Assembly (NCBI GenBank): GCA_945905735.1 | Contig: CAMDQC010000018.1 | Coordinates: forward strand, 1-50,541 | Source: Prosthecobacter debontii | Lineage (GTDB): Bacteria; Verrucomicrobiota; Verrucomicrobiia; Chthoniobacterales; Chthoniobacteraceae | Reading direction: 5' to 3' | Length of the DNA stretch: 50,541 bases | Shown: positions 1 to 9,117 of the stretch, one piece after another | How positions within the stretch are numbered: position 1 is the first letter of the stretch | How the letters are laid out: each line of letters begins with the position of its first letter | The notes under the pieces: generated by a model | The model's input: the letters and a program-made list of their open reading frames with translations, nothing else | Databases searched by the model: none | What the model was told of the DNA's origin: nothing | Translations under genes and position numbers: made by a program

Positions 1-415
1 CATCCTCGCCAGCGAAGACATCGGCATGGCCGACCAAATGGGCCTGCCCATCGCCGTCGCCGCGCAGCAGGCCGTGCAATTCATCGGGATGCCCGAAGCC
101 CGAATCACCCTCGCCCACGCCACCGTTTATTTGGCCACCGCGCCGAAATCCAACCGCGCCTACGCGGGCATCGACGCCGCAATCGCCGAAGTCAAAGAAG
201 GCGTGACGCTCGCAGTCCCGCCGCATCTCCGCAGCACCGGCAAAGGCCGCGCCGACTACCAATACAGCCACGCCGCCGAAGGCGCATACATCCCCCAAGC
301 CTACCTCCCCGAAGGCCGCCGCTACTACGAGCCCACGGAAAACGGATACGAAAAGCGGGTGAAAGAGCGGCTGGATTATTGGCGCGCGAAGTTTGAGGAG
401 GCGAAGAAGCCGTGA
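1..415 (+). CDS. rarA: Replication-associated recombination protein A, C-terminal part (cut by window edge)
   Basis: The frame is open from base 2 and has no start inside the window, so this is the last ~137 codons of a gene entering from the left. The residues ASEDIGMAD near the start and the run PKSNRAYAGIDAA match the C-terminal helical region of the RarA/MgsA (YcaJ) AAA+ family. The Walker motifs lie upstream, outside the window. RarA proteins act at stalled replication forks and interact with SSB and the clamp-loader system (family knowledge). The TGA stop overlaps the GTG start of the next gene, so the two may be translationally coupled. The family call is fairly secure; activity cannot be judged from the fragment. 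Confidence 0.87.
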   Translation, partial: ILASEDIGMADQMGLPIAVAAQQAVQFIGMPEARITLAHATVYLATAPKSNRAYAGIDAAIAEVKEGVTLAVPPHLRSTGKGRADYQYSHAAEGAYIPQAYLPEGRRYYEPTENGYEKRVKERLDYWRAKFEEAKKP

Positions 416-1482
416 AAGGACTCGACCGCTGGCTTGGCTCATGGATTTTCCGCAAGCGCACTGCACCGCCGCCGGGCGTGCGGCATGTGCTCATTGCGGT
501 TTGCGACCATTTTGAGCCATTCCACGATGCGGACAAAGCGACAGCGCTCGCCCGTGTCGCGCTTTGGCGGCGGGAGCACGCGGCTATCTGCGCGGACTTC
601 CGGGACAGCGACGGCACGCCGCCGCGACACACGTTTTTTTACCCCGTGGAGCAATGGGATGCGGATGTCTGCGGACGCCTCGCGGACCTTTGCCACAGCA
701 CGGGAGGCGAGGCGGAGATTCATCTTCACCACGACAACGATACCGCCGAAAACTTGCGCGCCACTTTGCTGCGCGGAAAAGAGAACCTCGCCGCGCTCGG
801 CCTGCTTTCCCGCGATGCGAAGGGCGATGTGCGCTACGGATTCATCCACGGGAATTGGGCGCTCGACCACTCGCATCCCGAGGGCAAAGGCTGCGGAGTG
901 CCGGACGAGCTGCCCATCCTCCAAGCCACCGGCTGCTACGCCGACCTCACGCTCCCCAGCGCGCCGAGCGGCTGCCAAGTCCGCACGATCAATTCGCTCT
1001 ACTACGCCCGCGAAGACGGCCAGCCGCGCTCGCACGAAACCGGCACGCCCGCCCGCACGGGCACAGCGCCGGACGACGCGCTGCTCTGCGTGCAAGGCCC
1101 GCTTTGCCTGAACTGGCAGCGGCGCAAATTCGGCATCCTCCCGCGTATCGAGAACAGCGACCTCACGGGCGCAAACCCGCCGAGCGCGCAACGGCTGGCG
1201 CTTTGGGAGAAGTGCCACATCCACGTCGCAGGACGCCCGGACTGGCTCTTCGTGAAGCTGCACACGCACGGCGCTATCGAGCGCAATAGCAGCGCGCTCC
1301 TAGGCGAGAAAATGCGCGCCTTTCACCGCCACCTCGCAGCGCGCGCCGCTGCGGATGCGACGTTCCAGTTTCACTACGTCACCGCCCGCGAGCTGGTGAA
1401 TATCTTGCACGCCGCCGAGGACGGGAAATCGGGCGACCCGAGTGCGTATCGCGATTACCGATACAAGCTCCGTCGCGGATAG
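412..1482 (+). CDS. Conserved protein resembling a polysaccharide-deacetylase fold
   Basis: This is a 356-residue protein starting at a GTG that overlaps the rarA stop. No signal peptide or membrane segment is visible, so it is probably cytoplasmic. Motifs rich in potential metal ligands follow one another: CDHFEPFHD near residue 27, HLHHDND near residue 104 and HGNWALDHSHPEG near residue 147. They resemble the Asp/His metal-binding motifs of NodB-type (carbohydrate esterase 4) barrels, although the order and spacing are not canonical. I recall similar uncharacterised proteins in acidobacterial and verrucomicrobial genomes. Substrate and reaction are unknown. It could equally be a non-catalytic relative. 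The reading frame itself is convincing because of its length and the coupling to rarA. Confidence 0.6.
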   Translation: MKGLDRWLGSWIFRKRTAPPPGVRHVLIAVCDHFEPFHDADKATALARVALWRREHAAICADFRDSDGTPPRHTFFYPVEQWDADVCGRLADLCHSTGGEAEIHLHHDNDTAENLRATLLRGKENLAALGLLSRDAKGDVRYGFIHGNWALDHSHPEGKGCGVPDELPILQATGCYADLTLPSAPSGCQVRTINSLYYAREDGQPRSHETGTPARTGTAPDDALLCVQGPLCLNWQRRKFGILPRIENSDLTGANPPSAQRLALWEKCHIHVAGRPDWLFVKLHTHGAIERNSSALLGEKMRAFHRHLAARAAADATFQFHYVTARELVNILHAAEDGKSGDPSAYRDYRYKLRRG

Positions 1483-1556
1483 CTTGCCGAGCCCCTGTTT
1501 TGCTCTCGCGCTTGGGCACTGTTCCTCCTTTGTTGAGGCGCGAAATTCCCGAACAC

Positions 1557-2264
1557 ATGACACACACCAATTATATCTTCGTGGACTACGAAAACGTTCG
1601 GGGGCACGACATGGACCTCAGCCTCATGGAGGGCAGGAAGGTGGAGGTGATCTTGTTTTTTGGGAAGCGACAGAACGATGTGCCTGTGGAACTGGTGCAG
1701 GCGATGTTGAAGTTCGCCGGTCAGTTTCGCATCGAAAAGCTCTCTGTGGAGGGGAAGAACGCGCTGGATTTCGTGCTGGCGTATCACATCGGAAAACTCT
1801 CGGCGATCGACCCGAGCGGCTACTTCTATGTCTTCTCGAAAGACACGGACTACGACCCGTTAATGATCCACCTCCGCGCCCATCACATCAAAGCGCACCG
1901 CTACGGGGCATTCGCGGATATTCCGTGTTTCCCCGTGCAGGTCGCGGCACCTTCTGCGCCTCGGAAACCGGCCCCGCCTACGCCAGCGCCCGGCGGTCCT
2001 CGGAAGCTCCCGCCGCCGTCGAATGCGGCGCAGAATGAACGCGGCGCGGTGCCGTCTCTCAGCGAACGCGTGAAGCTGCTGGTAGAGCATTTCTCGAGGC
2101 AACCGCGCACTCGGCCAAAGCGAGAAAAGACACTGCGCTCTAGCCTCAACTCGATCTTTGGCAAACGACTCTCGGAGCAAGAAATCACGGCGACTGTTGC
2201 GACATTGGTCGAGATGGGGAGCATCACGATCTCAGACAAGGGTGTCGTGAACTGGGCCGACTGA
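1557..2264 (+). CDS. PIN/NYN-like nuclease-fold protein with C-terminal helical domain
   Basis: Translation from the ATG at 1557 gives 235 residues. The frame also opens upstream at 1500, but the homology-like part begins with YIFVDYENV, a signature at the start of PIN-like/NYN domains, where the Asp is a metal ligand. Further acidic positions appear in KDTDYDPLM (about residues 95-103), again typical of PIN/NYN folds. These domains are usually RNA-cleaving (family knowledge). A Pro-rich linker follows (about residues 120-155), then an α-helical C-terminal segment resembling a winged helix or LOTUS-type module, ending in a hydrophobic β-hairpin. There is no toxin-antitoxin partner beside it, so a simple VapC role is unlikely. 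No clear Shine-Dalgarno sequence is visible. Confidence 0.6.
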   Translation: MTHTNYIFVDYENVRGHDMDLSLMEGRKVEVILFFGKRQNDVPVELVQAMLKFAGQFRIEKLSVEGKNALDFVLAYHIGKLSAIDPSGYFYVFSKDTDYDPLMIHLRAHHIKAHRYGAFADIPCFPVQVAAPSAPRKPAPPTPAPGGPRKLPPPSNAAQNERGAVPSLSERVKLLVEHFSRQPRTRPKREKTLRSSLNSIFGKRLSEQEITATVATLVEMGSITISDKGVVNWAD

Positions 2265-2358
2265 GGCGGGAATCCTGCTTTCTGTACTGTCACAAAATAG
2301 TCCAAGCATCTGCCGTAACTCCCTCCATTATATCGGAACACCCAAACACTCCATCTCC

Positions 2359-5300
2359 TTGAAATCCTACAAAACCTTTCTCGCCGCTGCCCTCGCCGCT
2401 CTTTGCGCTGGTGCCTACTACTGGCCTTCCGCCAAGCCCGCAGCCACACCATCTCGCGTAGAGATCGCGGAGACTGAACCCGCCAGGCCCGCCGTTCTGC
2501 CGGAGGATGCAGGGACGCTTTCCATGACGCCGGAGCTTGCAGCGGCAGAACCGAGAAAACCGAACTTTGCGAAGATCGTAGCGTTCAATGATTGGGCACA
2601 GCGATGGCAGGCGGCGGATGCGGGCGGGCGCAATGCCATGCGAGAGGACGGTCTGCGTTTGGCCACGGAACGGAGGCCGGAGTTTAAGTCGCTGATCGTA
2701 GTGGACCCGCAGCGGGCGCTAGAGCGGGCTGTGCCGCGCGTGATTCGGCAGGATTTGCCGCTGGAGATTGTCGCGCAATTGGAGCGGCCAGTTTCTGCAT
2801 CGGGCGATCTGAATGTGTATCGCGGACGTCCGCAGGGCGCGGTGATTCCTGGGCAGGAATTGACGCTGCGATATTTTGAAACGGAACGCGGCGAAAGCCT
2901 GAAAGCGCGCGTTTCTGGCGAGATGTCCGAGTTTGGAACAAAGAAGAACGTGGCGCTCCGTGGCGTGGCTCTCGACCGCGAGTTTGCGGTGGCAGAAAGC
3001 CCCGTGCGACAGCTCGAAAAAGGGGAACGCATCCCCGCGACGGCCAAGGTGGAGGCGCTGTGCCCGGTATCCGGCTTGGCCACGCCCGAGCCTGCGCCAA
3101 ATGAGCCCGTATCGGACGAGACGCCTACTGTGGAAATCGGTGAACGCATTGTCCGTCTGTGCAACGGGACGCATGTGGGTGTGCTCATCGCGGAGCAGCG
3201 GGCGCTTTTGCAGGCGAGTGGGCCGGGCGGCGCAGGCTTTATGTATGATACGTTCCCCGGCACTTCGTCGGCAGCGATTGGGAACTTCAAGACGCTCTAC
3301 ATCCGCGTGACTTACCCGGACCAACTGAAAGCGCCGAACACGGAGGATGCCGCGTATGGCGATATGCGGAATGTTTCGCGGTTCTATTTGGAGAGTTCCT
3401 ACGGGCGCATGACGACGACCAGCACGGTCACGCCGCTCATCGTCCTGCCGCATTCGCAGGCGTGGTATATCGCGAAGGATTCGGAGGTGGACGGCCTCGG
3501 GCTCGTCCACACCCACTCGCGCGCGGCGGCGAAAAAACTGGGCTACCACGATAGCCAATACACTTGCATCATCGTCCGCGTGAACGGCGGGCCGCGTCTC
3601 AGCGGCATCTCGTGGGGCGGCGGATCTAGCGTGTGGGTGAGCTGGGATGGAATGGATGTGCTGAACCACGAGTGCGGCCATTCACTCGGGCGCAACCACG
3701 CGAACTATTGGGCGACTACGGACGGCACGCCTTACGGCGAGGGCGCGAACTCGGAATACGGGAATCCATTCGACGTGATGGGCGGCGGCGGCGGCTTCGG
3801 CGCGCACTACAATGCGAAGAGTAAGCGCGACCTCGGCTGGCTCTCGGACCCGTATATGCACCGCCCGACGGCGGCGCAAAATGGGAACTACCGCATCTTC
3901 GCCTACGACCAGCCACAGCTCGAGGAAGGCAAGCGATACTCCTTCCGCGTGGCGAAGGATTCTGTGCGGACTTACTACATCGAGTATCACCCAGCGAACG
4001 CGAATTTCACGGACTCCGCGCTCGTTATGTATAGCTGGAGCGGGATGAGTAATTGCGGACATCTGCTCGATACGACGCCGGGAACTCCCAGCGGGAAAAA
4101 CGACGGCGGCATCCAAATTGGACGCACGTATTCCGACTACGATTCGGATCAGCACTTCACCGTATTGGGAAAAAATGCGACCACTCCGCCTTCGCTCGAT
4201 ATTGCGTATCAGCGCGGGCCTTTCCCCACGAATCAAGCACCCACTCTGACTCTTGCCGCCACGACGACGACGCCCGCTGTCGGCGGCAGCGTCACTTTCA
4301 CAGCCACGGCAGACGACACGGATGGCGATGTGTTGGCTTACAATTGGAACTTCAGCGATGGCGTCGTGAGCACGAATACGCCGACGTTCACCCGCACCTT
4401 CGCAAGCGCCACGCAAATGACTGTGATGTGTGCCGTCTCCGATATGAAAGGCGGCATCGCGCGCAAGCACGTCGTCGTCACCGTCGGCTCTCCGGGACGC
4501 GGCGTGGTGACGGGCACTATCACCAACGGCGGGCAGCCGCTCGTGGGTGTACTGGTGACGAGCGACACGAGCAAATACTGCTACACGGACAGTGCTGGCG
4601 CGTATGCTCTAAGCAACCTAACGACGGGCGCGCGCACGCTCACCGCTGTGACTCCCGGCTATACGCTCACGGCAAGCTTCACGAACCCCATCACCGTGAC
4701 GACCGGCACCAACACAGGGGATTGGACGGCTGCGACGAAGCAGCTCGTGACGCTCACGAAGACCAACGACGCCACGGAAGGCGGCGCAACCGGCAGCTTC
4801 ACCATCACCCGCACCGGCGACACGACGGCGGCGCTCGACGTACGCGTCTCGCCCGTCGCTGGCACCGCGACGCTCACGACGGACTACACATTCACGCCCG
4901 CCATCGTGGACGACGGGAGCTTCCGCAAATTCACGATCCCAGCGGGCGAGGCCTCGCTCGCCATCACGGTCGCAGCGGTGAATGACACCGCGGCAGAAGG
5001 GCCGGAGAGCATCTCCATTCAGCTCGTAGCAAACGGCGCGGGCCTCACGAACGGCCCCGGCCTCGCAGTGATGACGGTGGAGGACAACGACACCGCGCTC
5101 CCCGTCGTGAGCGTCGCCGCGTCGGACTTGTATGCAAACGAAACGCCCGGCGACACCGGCACGTTCGTCGTCTCCCGCACAGGCGCGACGGGCGGCGCGC
5201 TGAACGTCGTCGTCGCCTATTCCGGCGCGGCTGCGAACACCACGGACTACGTCACGCTCTCGACGACGGTGACGATTCCCGGCGGGCAGAGCTCGGCAAA

Positions 5301-8300
5301 TGTGACGCTCACTCCGGTGAACGACACTCTCATCGAAGGGCCGGAAGACGCCACGATTACTATCTCCACAAACGCCGCCTACATCCGCGACGCGGCGCTC
5401 CAGACCGCAACGATCAATATCACCGATGACGATACGCCCGTCGTCAGCGTCACCGCGATTGATGCCAGCGCGGATGAAGCCGGACGCGATCCCGGCGTCG
5501 TGCTCATCTCCCGCACGGGCAGTACGGCTGCGGCGCTCACGGTCTATTACGGTGTCTCGGGCCGCGCACTGCACGGGACGGACTACGGGGCGCTCACGGG
5601 ACAAGTCATCATCCCCGCCGGCTCGGCGAATGTGCCCGTGGTCATCACGCCTTACGACGACTACCTCGGCGAGCCAGACCCAGAATCCGTGACGTTTAGC
5701 CTTACGACGTTTGGCAACGCCTACAGCCTCAGCACGAGCTACACGACCACCGTGAACATCGCGGACAATGACGATGTCCCCGTCGTCTCCATCCGCACCG
5801 GGACTACGCCGACGGAGCCCGGAACAGCGGGCACTTTCATCATCCGCGCCATCGGCTCCGCGACGGGAAATATCACCGTCCCCTACACACTCAGCGGCAC
5901 TGCCACAGCCGGTAGCGACTACACCGCGCCGAGCGGCAGCGTCAGCATTTCTGCAAATGGGACGAACGATGTGACGGTCACGATCCCGACCCTCGACGAC
6001 GCCACCGCCGAAGACACCGAGACGATCATCGGCACACTCACGCCCGGCGCAGGCTACCGCGTCTATAATGACGGCAGCGCGACGCTCCGGCTAAAGGACA
6101 ACGACAGCGGCGAGCGCGTGATGGTCTCCGCTTGGAACGGCACACCCGCCGAAGCGGCGAGCGCGGTGGGGAAGTTCTATTTCTCCCGCGAGGGAACGGC
6201 GGGCGACCTCGTGGTGAGCTACGCGATTTCCGGCACGGCGATCAACGGCACGGACTACACGCTCCTGCCCGGCGCTATCACGATTCCCGACACCGCAAGC
6301 GGCGCGGATCTCATCATCACGCCAACCGACGACGCGCTGCTCGAAGGCTCGGAGAACGTGACAGTCACAGTCGTCGCGGGCGCGGGCTACGGCGCGGAGA
6401 TCCCGGCAAGCGCCACACTTTGGATCACGGATAACGAGACGCTGACGCCGAGCGTCGGCTTTGCCAGCGCGACCGGCGCGACCACGGAGGCTCTCGTCTC
6501 CGGTTCGGAGTTCCGCGATATTTCCGTCACGCTCACCAGCGGTGGCACGGATACCGTGACGGTGAACTACACCGGCTCCGGCGGCACTGCGCAGCGCGAC
6601 GATGTGGACTGGGCATTCGTGGATGCGGAGAATGGCAACGCCGTGATTCCCGGCGGCACACTCACTTTTGCACCCGGCGTGACTTCGCAAAATGTTCGCA
6701 TCCGCGTGAAGAATGACACCGTCATCGAGGGCGATGAAACCGCGCTGCTCGTCCTCCAAAACGCGCGCTTTGCTCGCATCTCCAGCTCGCGCGGCACGCA
6801 CACGCTGACCATCAGCGACGCGAATAATCCCACCCCGCGCGTGCGGATGCTCCTCGCCAGCAGCACACGCGCCGAACCCGACGGCACCGAGCCGCTGCTC
6901 ATGGCCGTGCTCGACCGCGCGCTCACGACTTCCGCGACGGTGCAATACACCGTCACCGGCACCGCGACCTCCGGCAGCGACTACACACTCGCGCCGGGCA
7001 CGCTCACTTTCGCCGCTGGCGAAACGATGAGGCTACTGCCGCTCGCCATCCTCTCCGATGCGACCATCGAGCCCATCGAAACCATCGTCGTCACGCTCAC
7101 AAACCCTACGGTGGCCGAGCTAGGCACGCCGAGCGCGCACACCATCACGCTCCGCGACGCTATCACGCCGGAAGTCTCTATTTCCGCCACCACCGCGGAG
7201 GTGGATGAAAACGCTGGGCCCGCGCAATTCACCGTCACCCTCGCCGCCTCGCTCGGCTACCCACTCACCGTCCACTACACCGTCGGCGGCAGCGCCAGCG
7301 CGGGCGGCGATTACACCGCGCCGTCCGGCATGGTTGTCATCCCGATCGGCGCGTCGTCTGTGCCGTTGCCGATTTCGCTCGTGGATGACACCACGCTGGA
7401 AACAGACGAAACATTGATCATCACGCTCTCCGCCGATGCCTCCTACGACCTCGGCACGATCGCCACCGCAACGACGACGATCAACGACGACGACACGCCA
7501 CCCGTCGTCACCATCGTCTCTCCCGCCCGCTCGGAGATCACCATCCCCACGACCGTCGGGCTCATGGTGAACGCCGAGGCGACACGCGACACTCCGCAAG
7601 GAATCACCAACGTCCCCGTGACGTGGAGCACGGTCAGCGGTCCCGGCACCGTCACGTTTGAATCCGTCACCTCGACCGCCTCAGCCGCGTCGTTCTCGAC
7701 ACCGGGCACCTACGTCTTACGAGCGAGTTCGACATACGGAGCGACGACGGTTTTCGACGATGTGCGCGTGAATATGGGCCTCGCGCTCACCGCGCAGACC
7801 ATCGGCACGAGCACCGCCGCAGGTTCGTGGAGCGAGGCGGACAGTGCGCCCGGCAGCTTTGCCGGCGGGACGATTACGCTCACCGGCGCGAGCACGGGCA
7901 TCAGCTCCAGCGGCACGACGGACGGCTTTTACTTCCTCGCCGCGCCGCGCACCGGAGACTTCGACATCGCGGTTCGCGTCGTCGGCTTTACCAATCCCGG
8001 TGCCAGCACATCGCACCGCATGGGCATCATGTGCCGCGCCTCCACTGCCACGAACTCGGTGTATGCGATGACTTTTTATAAAGGCGATCGCTCCCACGGC
8101 TTCCAAGCCCGCCTCACCGCTGGGACTGACCCATACGACTCTAATGATACCACCGCGCGCACACTGCCCGATTGGATTCGGCTCCGGCGCGTTGGCGATA
8201 CTTTCGCTGCCTACTACGGCACAAACGGCACCACCTGGACCCAGCGCGGCGCCACGCAGACGATAGCCACGATGGGCGCTTCACCACTTGTCGGCTTTGT

Positions 8301-9069
8301 CCTCACCAGCGCCGCCACCGCCACCGCTTCCACGGCGACTTTCGATAGCGCGAATTTTTCGCTGCCTACAAATATCGGCCCCAATGTGGACGCGGGCCCT
8401 GCGCTCTCCGGCTCCGGCCCGTGGGCGCTCGACGCCACCGCGACCGACGACGGACGCCCCGCCCCGCTCACCCCGCTATGGGTGAACGCAGGCGGCGCGG
8501 GCATCGCGAATTTCACCGCGCCCTCCGCCATCGATACCGGCGTCACCTTCTCCGCCACGGGCGCGTATCGTCTCCGCCTCACCGTCGGCGACGGCGCGAT
8601 CACCACGTTCGATGAGACCACCGCCAACGTCACCGTCAGCGGCCCTCTCCTCACATGGCGGCAATCCTACTTCGGCACCACCGACACCACCGGCGACGCC
8701 GCAAACATGGCCGACATGGACGGCGACGGCGTCGTGAACCTCATCGAATACGCAATGCTCACCTCCCCCATCGCCCCCGGCGGCTCCCCCATCGCAGCCG
8801 CCATCAATCCCGGCAACATCGTCCTCACCGTGAGCCACGACACCACCCACGCCGACGTCATCATCACCATCGAAGCCGCCACCTCCCTCGCCGGCACTTG
8901 GACGCCCATCGCCCGCAGCACCGGCGGCGCAGCCTTCACGGCACTCGTCGGCGAAGCCAGCGTCTCAGAAAGCGGCACCGGCCCCGTCGCAGCCACCATC
9001 ACCATCAGCACAGCGGGCGCACCCGGCGGGCAATTCTTCCGCGTGAAAGTGAACACCAGCACTCCCTAG
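2359..9069 (+). CDS. Giant secreted metzincin metalloprotease with PKD and Calx-beta repeats
   Basis: A 2236-residue exported protein begins at a TTG codon; the next residues (KSYKTFLAAALAAL) form a signal peptide. The zinc motif HECGHSLGRNH (residues 437-447) fits the metzincin pattern HExxHxxGxxH, and DVMG at 472-475 is a plausible Met-turn, closest to gametolysin-like (M11) proteases. After the catalytic domain come a PKD domain (~624-711), a carboxypeptidase-regulatory-like domain (~713-788), about eight Calx-beta domains (~793-1714), an Ig-like segment, a concanavalin/DUF1349-like domain (~1807-2004), another PKD-like domain, and a tail with a calcium-type DMDGDGVVNLIEY motif and terminal GGQFFRVKV. 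Calx-beta and PKD repeats usually serve as surface stalks or adhesins. Likely roles are degradation of extracellular protein or attachment. Substrate is unknown. Confidence 0.85.
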   Translation: MKSYKTFLAAALAALCAGAYYWPSAKPAATPSRVEIAETEPARPAVLPEDAGTLSMTPELAAAEPRKPNFAKIVAFNDWAQRWQAADAGGRNAMREDGLRLATERRPEFKSLIVVDPQRALERAVPRVIRQDLPLEIVAQLERPVSASGDLNVYRGRPQGAVIPGQELTLRYFETERGESLKARVSGEMSEFGTKKNVALRGVALDREFAVAESPVRQLEKGERIPATAKVEALCPVSGLATPEPAPNEPVSDETPTVEIGERIVRLCNGTHVGVLIAEQRALLQASGPGGAGFMYDTFPGTSSAAIGNFKTLYIRVTYPDQLKAPNTEDAAYGDMRNVSRFYLESSYGRMTTTSTVTPLIVLPHSQAWYIAKDSEVDGLGLVHTHSRAAAKKLGYHDSQYTCIIVRVNGGPRLSGISWGGGSSVWVSWDGMDVLNHECGHSLGRNHANYWATTDGTPYGEGANSEYGNPFDVMGGGGGFGAHYNAKSKRDLGWLSDPYMHRPTAAQNGNYRIFAYDQPQLEEGKRYSFRVAKDSVRTYYIEYHPANANFTDSALVMYSWSGMSNCGHLLDTTPGTPSGKNDGGIQIGRTYSDYDSDQHFTVLGKNATTPPSLDIAYQRGPFPTNQAPTLTLAATTTTPAVGGSVTFTATADDTDGDVLAYNWNFSDGVVSTNTPTFTRTFASATQMTVMCAVSDMKGGIARKHVVVTVGSPGRGVVTGTITNGGQPLVGVLVTSDTSKYCYTDSAGAYALSNLTTGARTLTAVTPGYTLTASFTNPITVTTGTNTGDWTAATKQLVTLTKTNDATEGGATGSFTITRTGDTTAALDVRVSPVAGTATLTTDYTFTPAIVDDGSFRKFTIPAGEASLAITVAAVNDTAAEGPESISIQLVANGAGLTNGPGLAVMTVEDNDTALPVVSVAASDLYANETPGDTGTFVVSRTGATGGALNVVVAYSGAAANTTDYVTLSTTVTIPGGQSSANVTLTPVNDTLIEGPEDATITISTNAAYIRDAALQTATINITDDDTPVVSVTAIDASADEAGRDPGVVLISRTGSTAAALTVYYGVSGRALHGTDYGALTGQVIIPAGSANVPVVITPYDDYLGEPDPESVTFSLTTFGNAYSLSTSYTTTVNIADNDDVPVVSIRTGTTPTEPGTAGTFIIRAIGSATGNITVPYTLSGTATAGSDYTAPSGSVSISANGTNDVTVTIPTLDDATAEDTETIIGTLTPGAGYRVYNDGSATLRLKDNDSGERVMVSAWNGTPAEAASAVGKFYFSREGTAGDLVVSYAISGTAINGTDYTLLPGAITIPDTASGADLIITPTDDALLEGSENVTVTVVAGAGYGAEIPASATLWITDNETLTPSVGFASATGATTEALVSGSEFRDISVTLTSGGTDTVTVNYTGSGGTAQRDDVDWAFVDAENGNAVIPGGTLTFAPGVTSQNVRIRVKNDTVIEGDETALLVLQNARFARISSSRGTHTLTISDANNPTPRVRMLLASSTRAEPDGTEPLLMAVLDRALTTSATVQYTVTGTATSGSDYTLAPGTLTFAAGETMRLLPLAILSDATIEPIETIVVTLTNPTVAELGTPSAHTITLRDAITPEVSISATTAEVDENAGPAQFTVTLAASLGYPLTVHYTVGGSASAGGDYTAPSGMVVIPIGASSVPLPISLVDDTTLETDETLIITLSADASYDLGTIATATTTINDDDTPPVVTIVSPARSEITIPTTVGLMVNAEATRDTPQGITNVPVTWSTVSGPGTVTFESVTSTASAASFSTPGTYVLRASSTYGATTVFDDVRVNMGLALTAQTIGTSTAAGSWSEADSAPGSFAGGTITLTGASTGISSSGTTDGFYFLAAPRTGDFDIAVRVVGFTNPGASTSHRMGIMCRASTATNSVYAMTFYKGDRSHGFQARLTAGTDPYDSNDTTARTLPDWIRLRRVGDTFAAYYGTNGTTWTQRGATQTIATMGASPLVGFVLTSAATATASTATFDSANFSLPTNIGPNVDAGPALSGSGPWALDATATDDGRPAPLTPLWVNAGGAGIANFTAPSAIDTGVTFSATGAYRLRLTVGDGAITTFDETTANVTVSGPLLTWRQSYFGTTDTTGDAANMADMDGDGVVNLIEYAMLTSPIAPGGSPIAAAINPGNIVLTVSHDTTHADVIITIEAATSLAGTWTPIARSTGGAAFTALVGEASVSESGTGPVAATITISTAGAPGGQFFRVKVNTSTP
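4735..7500 (+). repeat. Array of about eight Calx-beta domain repeats inside the giant protease
   Basis: Roughly 110-residue units recur, each with a central G(T/S)DY motif about 45 residues in, then a TIP or similar strand, an acidic EG/ED-x-ET/ES element and a terminal DND/DDD loop (for example VEDNDT, ITDDDT, IADNDD, LKDNDS, INDDDT). These acidic loops bind calcium in known Calx-beta domains. Copies are clearly related in protein but divergent in DNA, so this is an old domain array and not a recent tandem DNA repeat. Confidence 0.8.
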
Positions 9070-9117
9070 AAGCGATTCGGTTGACGCCACCGCCTCGCCC
9101 GCTACCTTCCGCCCCGC

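Noticed and set aside
4735..7500. Repetitive GC-rich DNA considered as a CRISPR or tandem satellite
   Set aside because: Repeats are protein-level Calx-beta domains of ~110 residues with divergent DNA; no short direct repeats with spacers exist. I saw no CRISPR array elsewhere in the window.
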